NCBI RefSeq assembly: GCF_021043395.1
Contig: NZ_JAJNKE010000006.1
Location: forward strand, 1-64,000
From: Clostridium guangxiense
GTDB lineage: Bacteria; Bacillota; Clostridia; Clostridiales; Clostridiaceae
Direction of reading: 5' to 3'
Length of the DNA stretch: 64,000 nt
Part shown: positions 1 through 9,905 of the stretch, piece by piece
How positions within the stretch are numbered: the stretch's first letter is position 1
Layout of the letters: the number at the start of each line of letters is the position of its first letter
Program-made: the position numbers and the translations under genes
Notes under the pieces: generated by a model
What the model saw: only the letters and a program-made list of their open reading frames with translations
Databases searched by the model: none
What the model was told of the DNA's origin: nothing

Positions 1-294
1 AGATATGAGTTTTAATGTTCGTTAGGAATCATGATAGTTTTCTATCGAATGTTATGACTACATTATACAAGGAGGATTATTAATATTGTTGCTAAATTTT
101 GGTGCGAACCTCAATATATTCCTGAAAAGTTACATGGAATTCTAAAAGGAGCACTAAATGGCATGAAAAGTAAAAAAAGAATATTAGACTGTTATGAAAT
201 TAACGATAATAGCTTTGGCGATTTTTCTAAATTACTTAGTGAAAGTTTTAAAAATAAAAAGGGTTTAGACAGGTTATTAGGATTATTTTTATAA
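1..294 (+). pseudogene. 3' remnant of a polysaccharide-locus gene, possibly a glycosyltransferase
   Basis: One frame ending in TAA at 292-294 is open for about 78 codons and is interrupted further upstream by stops at 13-15 and 55-57. The readable part is basic and helical, and looks like the C-terminal tail that follows the GT-A domain in family 2 glycosyltransferases. That assignment rests mainly on its place beside a family 2 enzyme and is weak. The left part lies outside the window, so it may be either a decayed gene or a gene whose end is damaged. No other gene is seen before 352. Confidence 0.3.
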
Positions 295-351
295 TTAAAA
301 TATCTAGTATATAGATATTACTATACTTTAATAAAGGATGGCTGATAAGGA

Positions 352-1242
352 ATGCCTATTGTATATATAATATTGGTAAATTACAACGGATATAAGGATA
401 CAATTGAGTGTGTGCATAGTTTGAAAAAAATTTCTTATTCTAATTTTAAAATAATTATAGTGGACAATGCTTCTACGAATAATTCTTTAGAAAAAATTAG
501 TTCTGAATTAAATAATACTATTATTTTAAAATCTAATCATAATTTGGGATTTGCAGGTGGAAATAATATTGGAATACAGTATGCATTGAAAGATGGTGCA
601 CAATACATACTTTTATTGAATAACGATACATTAGTACAAAAAGATTTTTTAGGGTATATGGTAAAATCATTTTCAACCAATAAAAATGCCGGAATAGTTG
701 GATGCAAAATAATGAATTTTCCGCAAAAAGACAAAATATGGTACTGCGGTGGAAGGATTAACTGGTTTAAATTTATTGGTGAACATTTTGTAATAGAGAA
801 AGATAATATATGTGAACAAGAAATAAAATGTGATTTTGTGACTGGCTGCTGTATGTTAATAAAAAAGGAAGTCTTTGAAGAAGTTGGGATGTTGCCAGAA
901 GATTATTTTATGTATTTTGAGGATGTTGATTTTTGTGTTAAAGTAAGTGAAAACAAATATGACATAGTATACAATCCTAAATCAATAATATACCATAAGG
1001 TGGGAACATCAGGTGGCGGAAAACAGTCATCCTTTTCAATAAGATGGTGTACTAGAAATAGACTTATTTTTATGAAGAGGTATAGAGAAAGAGTTAAGAA
1101 GTCTAACTTTTTTTTATCTAATGTGTTTTTTTTTACTTCAAGATTCATTAAAATAATTATGTACATAATTAAATTTCAATTTAGCAAAGCTATGGCAATA
1201 ATTCAAGGTATAATGGATGCACATAAATATAAGGTGTTATAA
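352..1242 (+). CDS. family 2 glycosyltransferase (rhamnosyltransferase-like)
   Basis: This is a 296-residue GT-A enzyme that should transfer a sugar from a nucleotide donor to the growing lipid-linked repeat unit on the cytoplasmic face of the membrane. The fold is shown by the N-terminal VNYNGYKDT strand, the DNAST motif, NHNLGFAGGNN near residue 62, the metal-binding NNDT near residue 91 (the DXD equivalent) and the acceptor-loop motif FEDVDFC near residue 189. These features are typical of the dTDP-rhamnosyltransferase group of GT2, which fits the complete dTDP-rhamnose pathway further right, but donor and acceptor are inferred. AAGGA lies very close to the ATG and a second purine run sits about 18 bases upstream. 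The C-terminal 60 residues are basic and hydrophobic and may bind the membrane. Confidence 0.85.
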   Translation: MPIVYIILVNYNGYKDTIECVHSLKKISYSNFKIIIVDNASTNNSLEKISSELNNTIILKSNHNLGFAGGNNIGIQYALKDGAQYILLLNNDTLVQKDFLGYMVKSFSTNKNAGIVGCKIMNFPQKDKIWYCGGRINWFKFIGEHFVIEKDNICEQEIKCDFVTGCCMLIKKEVFEEVGMLPEDYFMYFEDVDFCVKVSENKYDIVYNPKSIIYHKVGTSGGGKQSSFSIRWCTRNRLIFMKRYRERVKKSNFFLSNVFFFTSRFIKIIMYIIKFQFSKAMAIIQGIMDAHKYKVL

Positions 1243-1397
1243 AAGAAGTGCTTATGCAAATGAAAATGTACTTTTTATTTAAAATCTGTAATTAATAAAT
1301 TTTGTATGATTTATATTAAAATTTTTATAATTGCAAAGCATATGTTTAAATTTTAATGTATATTATAAAGAATAAATTAGTAAAGAGAGGAACAATA

Positions 1398-2600
1398 ATG
1401 CTTTTAGTGGATATAAGTTACATAATGGTATGTATTTCTTATTTATTACTACTTATTAATGATAATAATAATACGTTTAGCTTAATATGGATAATATCTT
1501 TGTGCATATTAATATCTTTACTGTTTTTATTTAACGTTAGAAATAAGATAAAAGTTTTAAGCAATAAAAATATAAGGATAATTTTTATTTATATGCTTTT
1601 ATTATTTGTGGTATATCAATTATTAAACATCAATTACTGGTATGTGGGTGAATCGTTAAAAGTTGTAATTAAAAACTTTATAGTAATAGTGAGTATATGT
1701 TTAATAACATCCTATGTAGCTAACAAAAAATGTGAAAATAAAATTATTCTAATAACGTATTTGATAATCTCTATTTTTACTTTATATACATATTTTAGTA
1801 ACTTTGATAATTTTGAAGGTGTAAGACAGATAATGTCGATTTTTAACAATACAAGCAGATATAGAAATAGTTATGGATTAAGTCACTATAACACTATGGG
1901 ATTAATATGTTACATTTCATTAATTTTGTCTTTTTATATATTTAAGTGCAAGTCATATAATAATCTTATTTTTAATATAACGATGTTAATACTAAATTTC
2001 ATAATTACAGTTGTACTTGTATCAACAGCTTCACGTGCAGCAATAACATCACTAGTTCTATTTTTGCTAATATTTTTTACGATAGAATTTAAGAAAAATC
2101 TAAAAAAAAGAAAATATCTATCATGGTTTTTGAAATTTTTATGGCTTATATTCTTTATGGTTTTTTGTAGTGAACTTATAAAATATTTTAAAAATATAGA
2201 TTTATCTTATATCATTAATGATACTAACAGGTTATCAAATTATACGATTAATATACCAATACTGTTTTCGTATAACAAACAACTATTTGGAATAGGAGCC
2301 TATTGGCCTGCTCTTTATATGATGTATGGAGGAACTCCATATCTAGATAGTTGGTATTTATATATGTTAATAACTTGCGGTTTTGTAGGATTAACTCTAT
2401 CTATAATATTTATTATTATTGTAGCTTACTATATTTTTAAAAACAGTAAGAATACATTACTTAGTACTTTTACTAAAAGTTTATTCATAGCACAATTGTA
2501 TTATTCAGTATTTGAAAGTCATTTTTTTACAAATAGTTATATAGATAGCTTTATATTTTGGATACTAGTTTTAGTATCAATTAATTATAAAAAACAATGA
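1398..2600 (+). CDS. Wzy-like polysaccharide polymerase / O-antigen ligase family membrane protein
   Basis: This is a polytopic membrane protein of about 400 residues with around ten hydrophobic segments and a larger polar loop in the C-terminal third containing GIGAYWPALY and a following Y-rich stretch. That is the layout of Wzy polymerases and WaaL ligases, which act on undecaprenyl-linked repeat units outside the membrane. I place the start at ATG 1398 because AGAGAGG at 1384-1390 is correctly spaced for it; the in-frame codon at 1356 has no such site. Sequence conservation in this family is very low, so the call rests on topology and on the position between glycosyltransferases. It is the only polymerase candidate in the locus. 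Confidence 0.72.
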   Translation: MLLVDISYIMVCISYLLLLINDNNNTFSLIWIISLCILISLLFLFNVRNKIKVLSNKNIRIIFIYMLLLFVVYQLLNINYWYVGESLKVVIKNFIVIVSICLITSYVANKKCENKIILITYLIISIFTLYTYFSNFDNFEGVRQIMSIFNNTSRYRNSYGLSHYNTMGLICYISLILSFYIFKCKSYNNLIFNITMLILNFIITVVLVSTASRAAITSLVLFLLIFFTIEFKKNLKKRKYLSWFLKFLWLIFFMVFCSELIKYFKNIDLSYIINDTNRLSNYTINIPILFSYNKQLFGIGAYWPALYMMYGGTPYLDSWYLYMLITCGFVGLTLSIIFIIIVAYYIFKNSKNTLLSTFTKSLFIAQLYYSVFESHFFTNSYIDSFIFWILVLVSINYKKQ

Positions 2601-2778
2601 TAATAATCATTTTTCAGTATGTTTTAATAAGAAGCATTCCTGTTATAAAGTAAAATGAACTTTGAAAAAGATCACATACTGATAAAATACGGGATATAAG
2701 GAATTGCAAGCCTTATCCCTAATTAATAGTTATTGGTGGAGATACTCAATATGAATTTATAAACAAAATGAAAAGATT

Positions 2779-3118
2779 ATGTCAATTACAGAAAAAACTT
2801 TAGTTATAGGAATTGATATTGGAAAGAAAGTTCAATTTGCAAGGACTTTTGATTACAGAGGCATAGAACTAAGTAAAATACAATCTTTTGAAAACACTTT
2901 AGAAGGCTTTAAAATATTTGAAGAATGAGCACAATCAGTAACTACTGAACATAGAAAAGACAGTATAATTTTTGAATTATAGCCTACAGGGAATTGTTGA
3001 TTTAATTTAGGTGACTTCCTTAGAAACTTAGGAATCAGACTTGTTATTGTTAATTCATATCATGTTAAAAGGAGTGAAGAACTAGATAACAATTCACAAC
3101 AAAATGATGTTTGATGAC
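2779..3118 (+). mobile_element. IS110-family transposase remnant (5' part, three internal stops)
   Basis: The frame from ATG 2779 reads VIGIDIGKK, the DEDD catalytic-domain opening of IS110/IS116/IS902 transposases. It continues with matches to the family in FNLGDFLRNLGIRLVIVN and YHVKRSEELD. Stops interrupt it at 2926 (where the family usually has Trp), after FEL (usually Glu) and just before FNLGDF (usually Trp). All three look like point mutations rather than frameshifts. The rest of the transposase after the NNS motif is missing. The stretch 2601-3301 otherwise holds no gene; about 185 bases after the remnant contain only a short unassigned open frame running into the next glycosyltransferase. 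It marks an old insertion between the polymerase and glycosyltransferase genes. Confidence 0.75.
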
Positions 3119-3301
3119 AGTTTAGGAACAGCAGTAATTGGAGCCGAGAAAAATAATAAAACTATAATAATTTAAGAAAACTTTAAGAAAACATGGATGT
3201 ATCTAATATACCCAATAATGATATATTTACAAATATATATAATAAAGTTAGAACTATAATTAGGCATAAAGTAGATATTCAGTTAGGAGAGTGTAAAAAT
3301 A

Positions 3302-4696
3302 ATGAGAATACTCCACTATACGGTTGGGTTGCCTTCGAATTGGGATGGAGGGTTGCCTAAATATTCATATGATTTAAGCTTTGAACAAATGAACCAAGGT
3401 AATGAAGTTTCAATTTTATATCCAGGTGAATACAACCTATATAGTAAAACTAAAGTTGTCTTTGATAGGTTTATAGAAAGTATTAAAGTATATAAAGTAT
3501 TAAATCCACAGTTAGTAACTACAGCTGGAGTAAATTCTCCATGCGACTTTTATAAAAAATGTAATAACAAAGGGACATACTATGACTTTTTAGCTAGCAT
3601 TAAGCCTGATATAATACATATTCATTCATTAATGGGTTTGCATAAAGAATTAATAGAGGCTTCAAAGTTTTATGGCATAAAAACTGTTTTTACAACTCAT
3701 GATTATTTTGGAATTTGTCCGAAAATTAATTTATTTGATTACAAAAATGAAGTTTGTAAGGATTACAACAATGGGAAAAAATGTTGCATATGTAATAATA
3801 GTTCAGAATCAAGCAGGATAATTCGCTTAAAGAAATCAACATTTTGTAAGACTATTAAGAAAAACAAATATATTTTTAATTTTTATAAATATATTAGAAA
3901 AAATAAATCGCTGAGTTATCATAATAAGGATATCTTGTGTGTGGATAAAAATTTAGCAATAGATAATATAAAAAAATCAAAAGAATATGTAAAGTTAAGG
4001 CAATATTATTTGGATATTCTAAGGTTAATTGATTACATTCATTTTAATAGTAATGTAGCAAGACAAGAATATGAAAAATATATAAAGGTTGATGGCAAGA
4101 CTATAAACATTTCCCATAGTGATATTAGAGATAGAAGAATAAAAAAAGTATTCAATTGTCAGAGTAAATTAAAAATAAGTTATTTGGGACCTACAGCAGA
4201 TTATAAAGGATTTTTTCTATTAAAAAAAATAGCAGATGATTTATTTACAAAAGGTATAGATAATTGGAGTATAAATATATATGGAAATAATAGTAATGAT
4301 TTTACTAACATCAACCCTAATATATGCTTAAATGGGGTATACAGTTATGATTCTTTAGAAAAAATCTTTAATAATACAGACTTATTGGTTATACCAAGTA
4401 AGTGTAGGGAGACATTTGGTTTTGTAGGATTAGAAGCACTTTCATTTGGAGTACCAATAATGGTGACTAATAATGTTGGAATGAAAGACATAATAACTAA
4501 TAATGTAACTGGTATAATAGTTAATCCGAATCCTGTAGATATTGGTAGGATTATTACTGATTTAATATATGACAGAACGTTATTATGTAAAATAAATGAA
4601 AATATATTAAAAATGGACTTTAAGTACATAATGAATAAACATACGATAGAAATCCTTAATTTATATAAAAGCATACTGAAAAATAAGTTGTTGTAG
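3302..4696 (+). CDS. family 4 glycosyltransferase
   Basis: This is a 464-residue GT-B enzyme likely adding a sugar during repeat-unit assembly. The N-terminal half has the GGLPKYSYDL loop near residue 17 and DIIHIHSLMGLH near residue 102. The C-terminal half has the EX7E nucleotide-sugar signature ETFGFVGLEALSFGVP near residue 370, the hallmark of GT4. A Cys-rich insert around residues 140-165 (GICPKIN, then paired Cys) is characteristic of a subgroup of polysaccharide GT4 enzymes and may bind a metal. The ribosome site TAGGAGAG ends about ten bases before the ATG. The C-terminal hydrophilic tail is normal in length. The sugar specificity cannot be read from the sequence. Confidence 0.85.
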   Translation: MRILHYTVGLPSNWDGGLPKYSYDLSFEQMNQGNEVSILYPGEYNLYSKTKVVFDRFIESIKVYKVLNPQLVTTAGVNSPCDFYKKCNNKGTYYDFLASIKPDIIHIHSLMGLHKELIEASKFYGIKTVFTTHDYFGICPKINLFDYKNEVCKDYNNGKKCCICNNSSESSRIIRLKKSTFCKTIKKNKYIFNFYKYIRKNKSLSYHNKDILCVDKNLAIDNIKKSKEYVKLRQYYLDILRLIDYIHFNSNVARQEYEKYIKVDGKTINISHSDIRDRRIKKVFNCQSKLKISYLGPTADYKGFFLLKKIADDLFTKGIDNWSINIYGNNSNDFTNINPNICLNGVYSYDSLEKIFNNTDLLVIPSKCRETFGFVGLEALSFGVPIMVTNNVGMKDIITNNVTGIIVNPNPVDIGRIITDLIYDRTLLCKINENILKMDFKYIMNKHTIEILNLYKSILKNKLL

Positions 4697-4769
4697 GTCA
4701 CTATAAATAACGAATTTGTTATGAAGAATAAATACATAATGCGTTAGCATGACTGTTATGGAGGCATAC

Positions 4770-5741
4770 ATGGACATAAAGATAAGTGTAATAATACCAG
4801 TGTATAATACAGAAAAATATTTGAATAAATGTATAGATAGCATAATAAATCAGACATTTAATGAAATAGAAATTATTTTAGTAAATGATGGTTCTACTGA
4901 CAAGAGTTTAAGTATATTGAAAGATTATGAATCTAAGTATGATAATATAATTGTAATTGACAAAGTAAATGAAGGTCAGGGAGTTGCAAGAAACACAGCC
5001 TTAGACATTTGTAGAGGAAATTATATAGCTTTTGTAGATAGTGATGATTATATAGAACCAAATATGTTTGAATTAATGTATAACAAGATTATCGATAAAG
5101 ATTTAGACATGGTTATATGTAATTATAAGTATGTTAATGAATTTGGAGAACGTATAAGAGATGATAATGTTGTTTTAAACGATGATGAAATAATTAGTAA
5201 TTTAGAATGCATGAGGAGATTTTTAGTTACAAACACAATTGAAGGATTTTCATGGAATAAAATGTTTAAGAAGTCATTATTTGATAATATAAGATATCCA
5301 GGAAATATGAAATATGAAGATATTCCAACAATTGCAGCTTTAATTGCTAACTCAAATAAAATTAGATTTATCAATAAAGAACTTTATAGTTATGTAATAA
5401 GAAAAGGATCAACAACTAGTAGTAAAACAGTCACAAATACTGAAGATTATATTGACTCAATTTATATGGTAGGAAAAATAATAAATAAATTTCATAAAGA
5501 TACATTATCAGAAGCATATGAATATTATTATTCAAAAAGAATAGTAAGTACTGTGTATTATTTCTTGAAAATTAGTAATATTAAAGAGGACAAAGATAAT
5601 TTTATAGCATATACAGATAAATATATGAAATGTATAAGCAAATTTTCCATTTTGTTTAGAAATAGGTATTTTACAAAAACTGAAAAAATTAAAACAATAA
5701 TTAAAATGTTTTTATGTAAAATATATATAATGTTCAATTAA
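4770..5741 (+). CDS. family 2 glycosyltransferase
   Basis: This is a GT-A transferase of about 323 residues. It opens with ISVIIPVYNTEKYL, then ILVNDGSTDKS and NEGQGVARNTALD, and has the metal-binding FVDSDDYI near residue 85. The later motif FSWNKMFKK and an acidic MKYEDIPT match the EpsJ/WcaA-like group of GT2 enzymes. I choose ATG 4770 because GGAGG at 4760-4764 lies five bases upstream; two earlier in-frame ATG codons (4749, 4758) lack a site. It probably adds a hexose or amino sugar to the repeat unit, but donor and acceptor are unknown. It shares the layout of the enzyme at 6483 and the two may be ancient paralogues. Confidence 0.85.
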   Translation: MDIKISVIIPVYNTEKYLNKCIDSIINQTFNEIEIILVNDGSTDKSLSILKDYESKYDNIIVIDKVNEGQGVARNTALDICRGNYIAFVDSDDYIEPNMFELMYNKIIDKDLDMVICNYKYVNEFGERIRDDNVVLNDDEIISNLECMRRFLVTNTIEGFSWNKMFKKSLFDNIRYPGNMKYEDIPTIAALIANSNKIRFINKELYSYVIRKGSTTSSKTVTNTEDYIDSIYMVGKIINKFHKDTLSEAYEYYYSKRIVSTVYYFLKISNIKEDKDNFIAYTDKYMKCISKFSILFRNRYFTKTEKIKTIIKMFLCKIYIMFN

Positions 5742-5781
5742 ATTATTACACTTAATTAATAGTTTATATTATGGAGGTAAC

Positions 5782-6457
5782 ATGGATAAGGCAGCTATAA
5801 TAACAATAAATGACTATAACAATTATGGAAATAGATTGCAAAACTATGCAACTCAAGAAGTATTAAAAGCTATGGGTTTGTCAGTTAAAACAATAATTAC
5901 TGATGTTGAGAGTGAAGAACATATTAGTCAAAGTAAAAAAAGTTTAGTAACCAAACTTTTTAAATTAAAAAATATGCCGACTAAGATTGTGTGTAAAAAG
6001 ATAAAGGATAAAGTATGGTATAAGATACATAAGGGACATATAGAAGATTCTATAAAAAAACGGCTTGAAGATTTTAAAGAATTTACTAAGAACAATATTT
6101 GTGAAACAAACTACCACGTATCACAATCTAATATATCTAAAGCTTTAGCAGATGAATTTGATTATTTCATAGTTGGAAGCGATCAGGTATGGAACCCAAT
6201 ATTTAGATATGGTTCTTCAATAGATTTTCTTACTTTTGCACCGCCATATAAAAGGATAGCCTATGCTCCAAGTTTTGGAATAGATGAAATACCAAGTAAG
6301 TATGTAGAAAATTATAGCAGATGGTTATTGGAAATTCATAGATTATCTGTAAAAGATATAGAGCAGGACCAAGTGAGTTCATCGATTATATTAATTAGCT
6401 AGTGTTTTATTTACAGATTCATTTCATGTATGTGTATTTTCTATATTGCTTTCTTGA
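5782..6457 (+). pseudogene. polysaccharide pyruvyltransferase family protein, broken by an internal deletion
   Basis: The open frame 5782-6402 encodes 206 residues that match the N-terminal half of the PS_pyruv_trans (WcaK/CsaB-like) family: NYGNRLQNYATQEVL near residue 14, FIVGSDQVWNP near residue 133 and RIAYAPSFG. After RLSVKDIE the reading changes to unrelated residues and stops at 6402. Just downstream, in another frame, 6413-6457 reads TDSFHVCVFSIL, which is the normal C-terminal family motif (compare SFHGTVFSIL in the intact gene at 8757). About 150 middle residues, including the second Rossmann-like half, have been deleted. The ribosome site GGAGG before ATG 5782 is intact, so a truncated, probably inactive protein may still be made. 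The intact gene at 8757 is only distantly similar, so this is not a simple copy. Confidence 0.75.
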
Positions 6458-6482
6458 AGAATATGAAAGGATTTAATTTATT

Positions 6483-7472
6483 ATGAAAGATTTAATTTCT
6501 GTTATTGTACCAATTTATAATGTTGAAATATATTTAGAAAAATGTATAAAAAGTATTCAAAGCCAAACATATGAAAACTTGGAAGTAATATTAGTGGATG
6601 ATGGGTCACCTGATAAATGTCCACAAATATGTGAAATGTATAAGAGTATTGATAGAAGGATTAAAGTTATACACAAAAAGAATAGTGGATTAGCAGATGC
6701 AAGAAATGCAGGAATAGATATAGCAAGTGGAGAATACTTAATTTTTGTTGATAGTGATGATTATATCAAGTGCAATATGATTGAATCATTATATAGAAGA
6801 ATAAAGCAAGATAATTCTGACTTAGTTATAAGTAATATTGAGATGGTAGATGAGAATGGAAATATCATAAATTCTCAATTATACCATGGAAATGATGATA
6901 TATGGGATGAAGATATATTTTGGAAAAATTATTATGCAAATAATTGTGTTTATTGTGTAGTAGCATGGAATAAATTATATAAGCGTAGTTTATTTGAAAG
7001 CGAAAGATATGATAGTAAAAAAATTCATGAAGATGAATTTATTATTCATAGAATTGTTTCTCAATGTAAAAAAATAAGTTGTATGAGCGAAAAATATTAT
7101 TATTATGTACAACGAAGTAACAGCATTATGAAGCAGCCGTTTTCATTAAAACGAATGGATGTTATTGAAGCATATATTTTGAGAAGTTTGTATTTTTATA
7201 ATATAAAAAAGCAATGGTTAGCTGAAAAAACGTTATCTAATTGCATAGGATGTTTTTTGTTGGCAGAAGATAGTTTAGATATGTTAAAATATGAAAACAA
7301 AAAAAGATATAAAGAATTAAAGAAAAAATTCAATAAAACATATTTTAAAATAGTAAGTAGAAGGACATCATTGCGATTTAAAATAAATGGTACAACCTTT
7401 GTAGTTGGTTCGCGAATGTACAAGCTTGTTCATAAATTTGTAAAATGCATTATTAATATTACAAATAAATAA
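6483..7472 (+). CDS. family 2 glycosyltransferase
   Basis: This is a 329-residue GT-A enzyme with ISVIVPIYNVEIYLEKC at the N-terminus, VDDGSPDKCP near residue 38, NSGLADARNAGID near residue 64 and FVDSDDYI near residue 88. The C-terminal half has the AWNKLYKRSLF and IHEDEF motifs of the EpsJ-type GT2 group and a basic end. It acts in the cytoplasm on the lipid-linked intermediate; the sugar is unknown. The start ATG 6483 is preceded by AAAGGA. It follows directly on the broken pyruvyltransferase and precedes a GT4 gene by about 50 bases, so all are probably one transcript. Confidence 0.87.
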   Translation: MKDLISVIVPIYNVEIYLEKCIKSIQSQTYENLEVILVDDGSPDKCPQICEMYKSIDRRIKVIHKKNSGLADARNAGIDIASGEYLIFVDSDDYIKCNMIESLYRRIKQDNSDLVISNIEMVDENGNIINSQLYHGNDDIWDEDIFWKNYYANNCVYCVVAWNKLYKRSLFESERYDSKKIHEDEFIIHRIVSQCKKISCMSEKYYYYVQRSNSIMKQPFSLKRMDVIEAYILRSLYFYNIKKQWLAEKTLSNCIGCFLLAEDSLDMLKYENKKRYKELKKKFNKTYFKIVSRRTSLRFKINGTTFVVGSRMYKLVHKFVKCIINITNK

Positions 7473-7522
7473 TTATAAAATTGATACACTATTGATAATA
7501 TATTTTTAAGAGGAGAAATATA

Positions 7523-8785
7523 ATGTCAGAGAAAAAAAATTTGATAAGTATATGTTTAGTTTTACCAAATGCGTTCCCAGTACCCGCTGTATGTGGTGGA
7601 GCAATAGAAACCTTAATGACAAGTCTAGCAAAATTAAATAATATATATGGTCTTATGGATTTAACCATATGTTGCAGATATAATTCTAAAGCTGAAGCTT
7701 TAGTGAAGAAAATGAATTGCAAGTACACACATTTTATGTGGACTTATCCTGAAAAAATTAGAAATAAAATTAAATATTTTATTTTTAGGGTTTTACGAAA
7801 ATTATTTAAAATTGAATTAAATGGATTAAAACTGCATTATGGTGAGATATCTAAATTTATACATGATAAAAAAAATAAATTTGATTTAATAATTGCTGAG
7901 GGAGGAGATTATATGGCGTTGGCGAATATTTGTTTAGATATATATGACCCTGAGCAATTGGCAATTCATGTACATCATCATTTTCTACCTTCGAAAGAAG
8001 TTTCACAGGGATATGGAAATATTATTGGAGTAAGTAATTTCGTCACAAAGCAGTATTTGAAGAATTCTAGTAATAAAAATGTCCGTTCTTATGTGTTAAA
8101 AAATTCAATAGATATTGGTAAATTTGATAAATCAATTTCAGAAAAAGAAAAATTGGAACTTAGAAAAAAATTGGGATTTTCAAAAAATGACTTTATAGTC
8201 TTATACGTTGGAAGAATTATTGACGTCAAGGGAATAAAAGAATTAATACAATCAATTCTTAATATTAATGATAAAGCAATCAAATTATTAATTATAGGTA
8301 GTCCTAATTTTAGTCAAGATACAAAATCGGAATATTTAGATGAGGTAAATAATTTAGTAAATCAAAATAGAAATAAGATTAGATTTACTGGGTATATTGA
8401 AAATAAAAAAATATATATGTATGAATCAATTGCGAATATACAATGCGTGCCATCTATATGGGAAGAAGCTGCTGGATTGGTTGTACTAGAAGGAATGGCA
8501 GCAGGTTTGCCAACTATAGTGACTAATTCTGGGGGTATGGTAGAATATGTAGACAATAATACATCAATTGTAGTAAATAAAGAACAAAATTTGGTTAGAA
8601 ATTTGTCACAAGCAATTATTAATTTAAAGAATGATAAAAATAAAATGGAACAGATGGCAATAGCTGCAAAAGAAAATGTAAAAAAATATAGTGAAATTAA
8701 TTATTATAATAATTTTGTAGCAATAGTTAATGATATAGTGAAAAGGAGGGATTGTAATGAAAGTTGGAATTTTAACATTTCATAA
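7523..8785 (+). CDS. family 4 glycosyltransferase
   Basis: This is a 420-residue GT-B transferase. The N-terminal half contains CGGAIETLM near residue 25, a typical donor-side glycine loop, and the C-terminal domain begins near residue 210 with FIVLYVGRIIDVKGI. The GT4 EX7E signature is EEAAGLVVLEGMAAGLPT near residue 315. AGGAG precedes ATG 7523. The 3' end overlaps the next gene (pyruvyltransferase, 8757) by 29 bases, so the two are translationally coupled and may act on the same residue of the repeat unit. The exact sugar is not predictable. Confidence 0.88.
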   Translation: MSEKKNLISICLVLPNAFPVPAVCGGAIETLMTSLAKLNNIYGLMDLTICCRYNSKAEALVKKMNCKYTHFMWTYPEKIRNKIKYFIFRVLRKLFKIELNGLKLHYGEISKFIHDKKNKFDLIIAEGGDYMALANICLDIYDPEQLAIHVHHHFLPSKEVSQGYGNIIGVSNFVTKQYLKNSSNKNVRSYVLKNSIDIGKFDKSISEKEKLELRKKLGFSKNDFIVLYVGRIIDVKGIKELIQSILNINDKAIKLLIIGSPNFSQDTKSEYLDEVNNLVNQNRNKIRFTGYIENKKIYMYESIANIQCVPSIWEEAAGLVVLEGMAAGLPTIVTNSGGMVEYVDNNTSIVVNKEQNLVRNLSQAIINLKNDKNKMEQMAIAAKENVKKYSEINYYNNFVAIVNDIVKRRDCNESWNFNIS

Positions 8786-9866
8786 TGCACATAATTATGG
8801 AGCAGTATTGCAAGCATATGCATTAAAGAAAAAGATAAGTGATTTAGGACATGATGTTAAAATTGTGAATTATAGAAATAGTAATATTGATAAAAGATAT
8901 GAAAGAAAATTAAAAGTGCGTATATCTTTATCAGATTTCAAACATCCAAAAGAATTAAAGAAAAAGTTGTCTTTTAAAAGAAACATACCATATATGCAAC
9001 CAGCTTGGGAAAAGCAGAATGATAACTTTAATTTTTTTATTTATAGGTATTTATTAAATTCAGATTCTAAGGTTGTAACTATTAAAGATTTAGAAAAAGC
9101 TAATTATGATGCTTTGATAGTAGGAAGTGATCAAGTATGGACTAGCTGGATTACTGGTGGATTAGATCCAGTATATTTATTGAATTTTAAATTTAATGGA
9201 AGAAAAATTTCTTATGCAGCAAGTTTGTTTGGCGGAAAAATTGAAGATAATGAGAAGGATATTTTTCGGAGATGTTTACATGAATTTGATTACATTTCCG
9301 TAAGAGAAGATTCTTTAAAAAAATCTATTACAGAAACATGTAATTGCAGTGCTACTACTGTCTTAGATCCAACTTTACTTATTGATTACAAAGATTATGA
9401 AAAGATAAAAACGAAAAAGATGTTATGTAATAAAAAATATGTTTTTGCATATTTTGTTTCTGAAAGTGATGAAATGATGAGATGCGCTGAAAAAATTGCA
9501 AAAGATTCAGGATTAGAACTTTTAGAATTACATTATTATATGCAAAAAAAATACGAAAGTCACAACCAGATTGCAGACATAGGACCCTCTGAATTTTTAT
9601 GGTATATAGAGAATGCAGAATATGTTGTAACTAACTCATTTCATGGAACAGTTTTTTCAATTTTATATGAGAAAAATTTTTATTGTGTTTATGAAGAAAA
9701 TGCAAGAATTAGCAACTTGTTAAAAGCATTGAAATTAGAAAAGCAACATATAGTGAATTATGAGCAAATACATATTAATGAAAATGTAATTTTTACGGAT
9801 GTAAACATAAGATTAGAGAATTTTAGACATGATTCAGTTGAATTTTTAAAAAATTCCTTAAAGTAA
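8757..9866 (+). CDS. polysaccharide pyruvyltransferase family protein
   Basis: This 369-residue protein belongs to the PS_pyruv_trans family, whose members transfer pyruvate from phosphoenolpyruvate as a ketal to a sugar of a surface polymer. The order of motifs is complete: NYGAVLQAYALKK near residue 13, LIVGSDQVW near residue 120, KISYAASLFG, ISVREDSL near residue 180, DPTLL and the C-terminal NSFHGTVFSILYEK near residue 295. AAAAGGAGGG stands before the ATG, inside the 3' end of the upstream GT4. Members of this family are often found next to F420-hydrogenase-beta-like proteins, as is the case here (gene at 11924), though the reason for that pairing is not established. Confidence 0.85.
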   Translation: MKVGILTFHNAHNYGAVLQAYALKKKISDLGHDVKIVNYRNSNIDKRYERKLKVRISLSDFKHPKELKKKLSFKRNIPYMQPAWEKQNDNFNFFIYRYLLNSDSKVVTIKDLEKANYDALIVGSDQVWTSWITGGLDPVYLLNFKFNGRKISYAASLFGGKIEDNEKDIFRRCLHEFDYISVREDSLKKSITETCNCSATTVLDPTLLIDYKDYEKIKTKKMLCNKKYVFAYFVSESDEMMRCAEKIAKDSGLELLELHYYMQKKYESHNQIADIGPSEFLWYIENAEYVVTNSFHGTVFSILYEKNFYCVYEENARISNLLKALKLEKQHIVNYEQIHINENVIFTDVNIRLENFRHDSVEFLKNSLK

Positions 9867-9905
9867 TAAAAAAACAAATATTGAAAGAGAAATTGAGAAT
9901 AAATT

